A stretch of 64,000 bases of DNA from contig NC_092705.1 of NCBI RefSeq assembly GCF_964275005.1, positions 3,845,825-3,909,824 of the forward strand, in the 5' to 3' direction. Positions 58,255 to 64,000 of this stretch are shown piece by piece. Source of the stretch: Diadema setosum. Its lineage: Eukaryota; Echinodermata; Echinoidea; Diadematoida; Diadematidae. The notes below the pieces were generated by a model. The model was not told where the DNA came from, ran no database searches, and saw only the letters and a program-made list of their open reading frames with translations. The stretch's first letter is position 1. The number at the start of each line of letters is the position of its first letter. Position numbers and translations under genes: made by a program.

Positions 58255-58925
58255 GTAGCATTTTGTAGCCAGTGTACAATACAGGTAAAAAATCAAGGTC
58301 AAAGGTCAAAGAAGTCAAAGGTCAAATTTCTGTGTAGAAGTTTTGAAGCCCTCACCTAGTGCCATCACATAAAGCAAACGGAATCGAAATCGGGTTAGAA
58401 ATGGCGAAGGAGTAGCATTTTGTAGCAAAACGTACAATAAATGTCAAGAATCAAGGTCAAAGGTCAAAGAAGTCAAAGGTCAAAATTCTGTGTAGAAGTT
58501 TTGAAGCCCTCACCTAGTGCCATCACATAAAGCAAACAGAATCAAAATCGGGTCAGAAATGGCGAAGGAGTAGCATTTTGTAGCAAAATGTACAATACAG
58601 GTCAAAAATCAAGGGCAAAGGTCAAAGAAGTCAAAGGTCAAAATTCTGTGTAGAAGTTTTGAAGCCCTCACCTAGTGCAATCACATAAAGCAAACGGAAT
58701 TGAAATCGGGTTAGAAATGGCAAAGGAGTAGCATTTTGTAGCCAATGTACAATATAGGTCAAAAATCAAGGTCAAAGGTCAAAAAAGTCAAAGGTCCAAA
58801 TTCTGTGCAGAAGTTTTGAAGCCCACACCTAGTGCCATCACACAAAGCAAACGGAATCGAAATCGGGTGAGAAATGGCGAAGGAGTAGCATTTTGAAGCA
58901 AAATGTACAATATAGGTCAAAAAAA
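58255..58925 (+). repeat. Tandem array, 157-158-bp unit, about 4.2 copies, each with a DR1-type motif
   Basis: Units begin GTAGCATTTTGTAGC at 58255, 58412, 58570, 58728 and 58885 (last partial). Each full unit carries AGGTCA-A-AGGTCA: 58296-58308, 58454-58466, 58612-58624 (first half-site AGGGCA) and 58769-58781. A further AGTCAAAGGTCA follows in each. This is the DR1 layout bound by HNF4/RXR-class nuclear receptors; binding is not shown by sequence alone. Confidence 0.85.
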
Positions 58926-59040
58926 AAAGAAGTTTCAAGGCTCCAATGTAGTACTATCATCAGCAAACAGAATCAAAATTGGCTCATAAATGACAGAGAA
59001 GTAGCAAATTGAACATTTTGATCACACACGGACGCACACA

Positions 59041-59092
59041 CAGACGGACGGACGGACGGACGGACACACGGACACACGGACACACAAACGTA
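59041..59092. repeat. (GGAC)n/(ACAC) microsatellite inside the element
   Basis: Repeated GGAC units followed by CACACGGA units, near the right end of the element. Confidence 0.85.
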
Positions 59093-59139
59093 CGGAGCCC
59101 GTTTCATAGTCCCCTGCTCGAACTCGTTCGGCGGGGACA

Positions 59140-60642
59140 AAAAGACACTGGAAATATGAGTTGGGAAAAAATGACGTGTAAAAAACTGTGTAAAATCATT
59201 TCATGATCCATTAACTGCAAATCGCTGAAATTGAGAAGATAGGGAAATAATAGGTCAGAGCAAGATCGGAACGATAAACGGAAGCGCAAATTGAGGCTTT
59301 AGCGGCCAATTGACGACACACCGTGCGATCCATGATAAACGATAAATCAGAGTCAGCAATACTTACTGGATTATAATGCGCATTTCCGTCGAAACAAATC
59401 CATGCAATTGTGACCATGACACAGATCGCTACTGTTTACGTTTTTGTGGATTTTTTCCTCTTTATTCCGAACGTTAAAAAGAAAAACACCGATAGCCTTT
59501 CCGTAGAATCTCGTCGAATGCATTTATCACAATCTGCGTTATTGCTTAGTCCCGACTACTAGTACTTTGAGTCATTTTTTTTTCTTTGACCGATTACCTC
59601 TTAACACAATCACTTTCGCCTCTTCAGTCATGTCAGTAGGTACGGCACGCTCAGCGCGCTCTTCCAGTCGCGCGTAACGCACTATTGACAGAGACCGAGC
59701 GCACACGAGCGTCTCTTGGAAACGCTAATGGCTTGGTATTCATCATAACTCGCTCAACCAAGCTCTCAAAAGCATTGAATCTGACATTTTGTGGACAGAT
59801 GATGAATTATGCTAGCAAACCCTGATGATTTATTGAAACCTTACTCAACCACCTTGATACCCTATTTAAAAAAAAAAAATAAAATCTAAACCACAGCACT
59901 TAACTTTCTGTTCATAGCTAGGCTCCATTAAGATTAAGTTTAATTGGGGCTGATTATATTGTACCTCCTTACATTTAGGTTCTCTGTATGAAGAAATTAT
60001 GTTCATCAGGATATGACAAAATGTAATTACCGTAACTTAATCAAGTAATCAATTTGTACGACGTAATCGATAAAAGGCGTGGTCGAGGTCTTTGTCCTGT
60101 GATCATGCTTCTTAGGTGGCAGATACATCATTATTCACTAACTCATCTATCATTTTTTTTTAAACCAATCCCGTTAAATTGTTCTGTGATTTTGAGCTAA
60201 GAGATCATGTTTTGTTATGATGTGAAGTGATTATGAGCACAGATACGTTTTTATTCATCACGACTTCATTTATTTTCTTTAGATCACTTTACTTCACTAT
60301 CACAAGATTGTTCATTCCCGTAATTAATTTTGTCCATAATAGAAACAAGTCAGCTTATCATATATATACGCTCCTGTAAGTCGCTGTGGTTTTTACAGAT
60401 GCTCACTAATTTGCCTTCGTCTCCCTTTCACTCACACTTTTACCTACTCAAAACCTCACACGTAATAATGAACTTTTCTCCACTTTCTTTTTTCCATGCA
60501 ACAACACTGCAGTGAATAACCTATACCAGATCGCATACATTGATATTTTTATTAAAAAACCTGTAAAAATTAGACAAGTTATGGAATTTTAACATATTAT
60601 GAGGGTTTTTTAAACAACGATCTTAATATACGTAGATAGATA

Positions 60643-60645
<3 letters not shown>
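59140..60645. other. No gene supported; small CpG-dense patch
   Basis: 59640-59725 is CpG-dense (CAGCGCGC, GTCGCGCG) within AT-rich sequence. No splice or TATA signal pairs convincingly with it. Confidence 0.45.

Positions 60646-60688
<43 letters not shown>
60646..60688. repeat. (AT)n microsatellite
   Basis: A pure AT array. Confidence 0.95.
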
Positions 60689-60698
<10 letters not shown>

Positions 60699-60764
60699 TT
60701 ATATAAATCTATATATATTACATGAGTGTACACACAAAAGTCCTTTCTCTTTCGATATATATAA

Positions 60765-60771
<7 letters not shown>

Positions 60772-60838
<67 letters not shown>
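60772..60838. repeat. (AT)n microsatellite
   Basis: AT array of about 65 bases, the longest pure one in the window. Confidence 0.95.
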
Positions 60839-60841
<3 letters not shown>

Positions 60842-62524
60842 CTGCCAATATTTTGACAGCAAGAAGGGGAGAGTCCAGTTAGCAATCACGGAGATACCTG
60901 CGTATCACGTAGGCGAAAATGCCTTATAAAGGTAGCTCGTATTTTCGAATCAGCACAAAAACTTGATCCTATTTGATTTGTTCTCAAAATTATTCGTGCT
61001 TGAAAATAACTAAACGTTCTCTCAGCGGCATAATATTCTATAGAGCATTATATCGAAAAGACCGATAAAGGAACAGTCCAACGTGACACAACTGTCAAGA
61101 GAATAATTGATTAATTGCTGTCCTAGTTGTATACACAAAAATAGCCCAAAGCCTTGGTGACGTTGTTATAATCACGTCTGTGATGTAATAACAGCGACTA
61201 TTGCACCGAAGTTATCAGGCATAATGACATGCAAATAGTAATATAACCATTCATCTCATTTCTCTGTAATTTGCAACCGCTTTTTTCACTTTTCTGGACC
61301 AAAAGCAATAAAGAAACGTTTAATCTGTAGAAGATCGCCCCCCCCCCCTCCTTATGCAGAAATTCCGTCAATTTTGTCTGTCAAAACCAGACTTAATGCG
61401 AACTTAATTGCGGCGCCGTATCAGAAAGAGGAGACGTGATTAAACATGACATAATCTAACACGGTTCCAGCATCAAGACTGATCGTAATGTGCATGCAAA
61501 ATCCCAACGCCATTGGCAATAAATAGAGTAATATCATTGCCATGATTCTTGTTCCTCGCGGTCTACTATAACGCACTGTACAGTTTTGAAATGCACAATA
61601 ACTTGTTCAGGTTGAGTTGCTCTGTACGAATGCCATTTACTCTCTTGACGAGGAGCGGTGGCTTTTTTACATTCAGTGAACGGAACATCATACATGGAAG
61701 CAATATAGGCCTATTACACCTACAGGCAAAAGGTGAAACTTTGATTGATTCAAACGTCGATTGTTTAAATCAAAGTCCATAATTATGGCCCAAAATAATT
61801 TGTATGAACGCTCGTTAAAAGGGAGGAGGAGGTGAGGTGTAATAAAAATAACAATTAAACATTTCACATCTATATACATGTCCAAATGCCCTTTAAGTGA
61901 GTTTTAGATTTTTTTTTTTTAATGATGATGATAACAACTCAAGAGGAGGCGTGTTCGATGATCCCATTTCATGCCCCCCCCCCAAAAAAAAAATGCACAC
62001 ACACACGAACTGATACACATGTCTTCACGTTACATGTTGTGCCATTCTCTAACTAATCGATCCCCTACCCTTCATCCCTGTCCCCCCCCCCCCCGAACGA
62101 GCCTGACCCAACCTATAATACTGTGATTTATTTGTGTCAGCTGTCTAGTTTATAGGTCACCATGACAATTCGTTATCCCTGAACTTCAAGTTTATCAGAG
62201 AAACGCTCGGGGGAGCAATAGGGTCTAAAGAAGGTGCAGTCCGTTAGGTGGTCTCAAGGTTAATAGCGTGCAACTTCGAAGAGCCGAAATGTAATGATCT
62301 TCGTAAAAACGTGAAAAAAAGAGGCGTGATCAACTTCGACAGCAGAACAAAGGTACAAAATAAAGGAATCGGTCCGATCTACGGATGGCAGTCAAGTTGA
62401 TCGGAAGCAATTTGTGTGATCACCACGACCTCCATCAATGTTGAACGGAAATTGCATTGGATGAGAGGTGGAACGGGCCGGGCGATGGGTTGACGCCGGG
62501 ATGGTTTTCCCTTCCGCCTCTTGA
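60839..62524. other. No gene seen
   Basis: C runs near 61339, 61975 and 62084, and a T run near 61911. No exon. Confidence 0.5.
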
Positions 62525-62883
62525 AGGCATAATTTACCATTTGCAGATGAAACAAAAACCCAGCATTAATGTTTTAAAATAGGTCTAGAATGTGAGTTAG
62601 GGATAGGAACATCCGCTATAAAAATTTGAATCCGTATAATCGATGTGAAGTATTGTTAAATACACAAGAAGTGAACAATAGTTATAATAAGAATGCTTCC
62701 AGAATAAACCGTCTACAGTTATGGTTTATTCAGAAAAATACTGATATCTCCTTATATTTTAGGCTTTATTGCGAAAATTTTATATGGTAGGATGTTTTGT
62801 GATACAACAGACTTACACATATGCATCAAATGTGATATCTTGAACATTTTTAAAATCACTGCTCCCAAAGGTAACCTGGACCT
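62525..62883. mobile_element. TTAA-type MITE, family B copy 2
   Basis: It parallels 612-956 along its whole length (shared CAAAAACCCA, GTGAACAATAGTT, AATAAACCG, TTTTGTGATACAAC). The right TTAA is intact at 62884-62887; the left reads TTGA. Confidence 0.75.
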
Positions 62884-62887
62884 TTAA

Positions 62888-64000
62888 TCACTAGGAACGT
62901 GAGACGAAAACCTCCCTGCTATAATGCATGCTCACCAGCAGTGGGTTAAAGACACACACGGTGACAATACTCTTGTTTTATTTCATATACCGGTATCAAT
63001 CAATTTAAAATTTGATTTGCCAAAGTCATAACTGACACAATAAGGCTCTTTTTTTTTTCATTAAAAACAAACAAACACACAAAACAATCGGAAATGTGTC
63101 CATTCAAATCAGTGATAGCAACTGCTGCTGACGTGACGGAGACAGGATCTCTTAACCTGTTAGAGACCACTTCTTCAATTCAATTTCATTTCGCTGGGAG
63201 TTGATCTAGGACAGTTGTCCGATATAGTGGTCCCATGGCCCGCATGATCACGCGTGAAAGTTAAAACCTAAATCGAGCGATGTCTTGTGTTGTTCCGGTT
63301 GTACCATGCTTGTAACTCCCAGTGAGCTTTGCAGGCGGAAATACCGCAACTGCCCAGATCCACCTGCCCGATGAAGCCAATAATCTCTCGGTGACGTACT
63401 TTAATATCCCGCAATCTACCATTCGGAATAGTTAGATTTACCTTTATGTCATAAAATCAATACTCTCGCTTATATGATAGATTTACGTGCACACCGGCCT
63501 TCAATTAGGACCAATTACGCAGCGCCCCTCAAATTTTCATTCCATTAACTTTTCACTAAGGCGTGATAAAACTTTAATCATCGACCGATTGGATTCAATG
63601 ACAACTGTCCAGTCCAAATACTTTTACTCTCATTATTTTCTCCCCTTCAATCTTTCTGCTCTTTCCCTCTCTGCCCCCCCCCCCCGTATTATTTAAATAT
63701 CAATCTATTTCTGTAGTGTCTACTCCATATCCTTACAGGCATTCATATCTACAGATCTATTTTATCTGTCTACATCTTGCCTTTATCTCTGTCAAATAGT
63801 ATATCTGTTTATTTATCTATCATGTCTATTATTAACCTTCGGAGTGTCATATTAATTTCCTGTCCATTAGTTTGTGTGTGGCATTTGTGCACATTCACAA
63901 AGACAGGGTTAATACATCTATATCTCTGTAATTAATCCGGTCTTTGTCTCTTTTCTTTTTCTTTTTTTTTTATTTAATTTATCATCCCGTAATATAAATG
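62888..64000. other. No gene seen
   Basis: A GGGAGGT-related remnant near 62892-62930, a minus-oriented TTCAA tail near 63175-63190, a C run near 63676 and CT-rich sequence to the end. Confidence 0.45.

Larger units (their letters stand above)
58241..59139. mobile_element. 899-bp non-autonomous element with inverted TGTCCCCGCCG ends
   Basis: The left end TGTCCCCGCCG (58241-58251) and the right end CGGCGGGGACA (59129-59139) are perfect 11-base inverted repeats. The right end also contains a nested hairpin with CGAACTCGTTCG. The interior is a 158-bp tandem array, then an ACGG microsatellite. No transposase. Target duplication unclear, superfamily unknown. Confidence 0.6.

Noticed and set aside
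58255-58925. CRISPR-like array
   Set aside because: The repeat unit is 158 bp, contiguous and without spacers; it is a eukaryotic tandem repeat.

Overview
This window looks like intergenic or intronic DNA from a marine invertebrate animal, most likely a deuterostome and perhaps an echinoderm. The reasons are its AT-rich composition, dense microsatellites and G/C homopolymer runs, very few long open frames, tRNA-headed SINEs, a CR1/L2-like LINE, and many short inverted-repeat elements flanked by TTAA. The organism call is inference; no host gene here names a species.

Layout. 0-4 kb: a terminal-inverted-repeat element holding telomere-like repeats, then a TTAA-flanked MITE. 4-5 kb: a CpG-rich patch with a possible minus-strand first exon. 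7-16 kb: several MITEs (7673-7763, 8998-9590, 15455-15617) among long AC, AT and GT arrays. 20-26 kb: further TTAA MITEs, two TATA-box plus splice-donor candidates and a 180-bp-period duplication. 28.3-29.3 kb: a 1-kb piggyBac-type non-autonomous element with mirrored G-tract palindromes. 31.1-31.3 kb: the best host-gene candidate, a minus-strand TATA box followed at 50 bases by a signal-peptide reading frame. 32-44 kb: mostly simple repeats, CpG patches, one MITE and a weak exon candidate.

44.9-48.4 kb is the most structured region. A tRNA-headed SINE runs straight into a 5'-truncated LINE. The LINE reverse transcriptase is interrupted by a 1049-bp insertion flanked by a 13-bp target-site duplication. 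The insertion is a head-to-head palindrome of two tandem arrays of a 267-bp unit, and each unit carries a cloverleaf-like tRNA sequence followed by a T6 run. This is the best candidate in the window for something undescribed.

49-64 kb holds another SINE, LINE tails, two more TTAA MITE copies, a compact CRE-TATA arrangement, a short protein-like terminal-exon candidate at 58.1-58.2 kb, and an adjacent element whose internal 158-bp tandem repeat carries four direct-repeat AGGTCA pairs (nuclear-receptor DR1 type, one with a mismatch). No LTR retrovirus, Polinton, CRISPR array or rRNA was seen. The genes do not form a pathway: the window is mainly a record of mobile-element insertion with a few possible host 5' exons.
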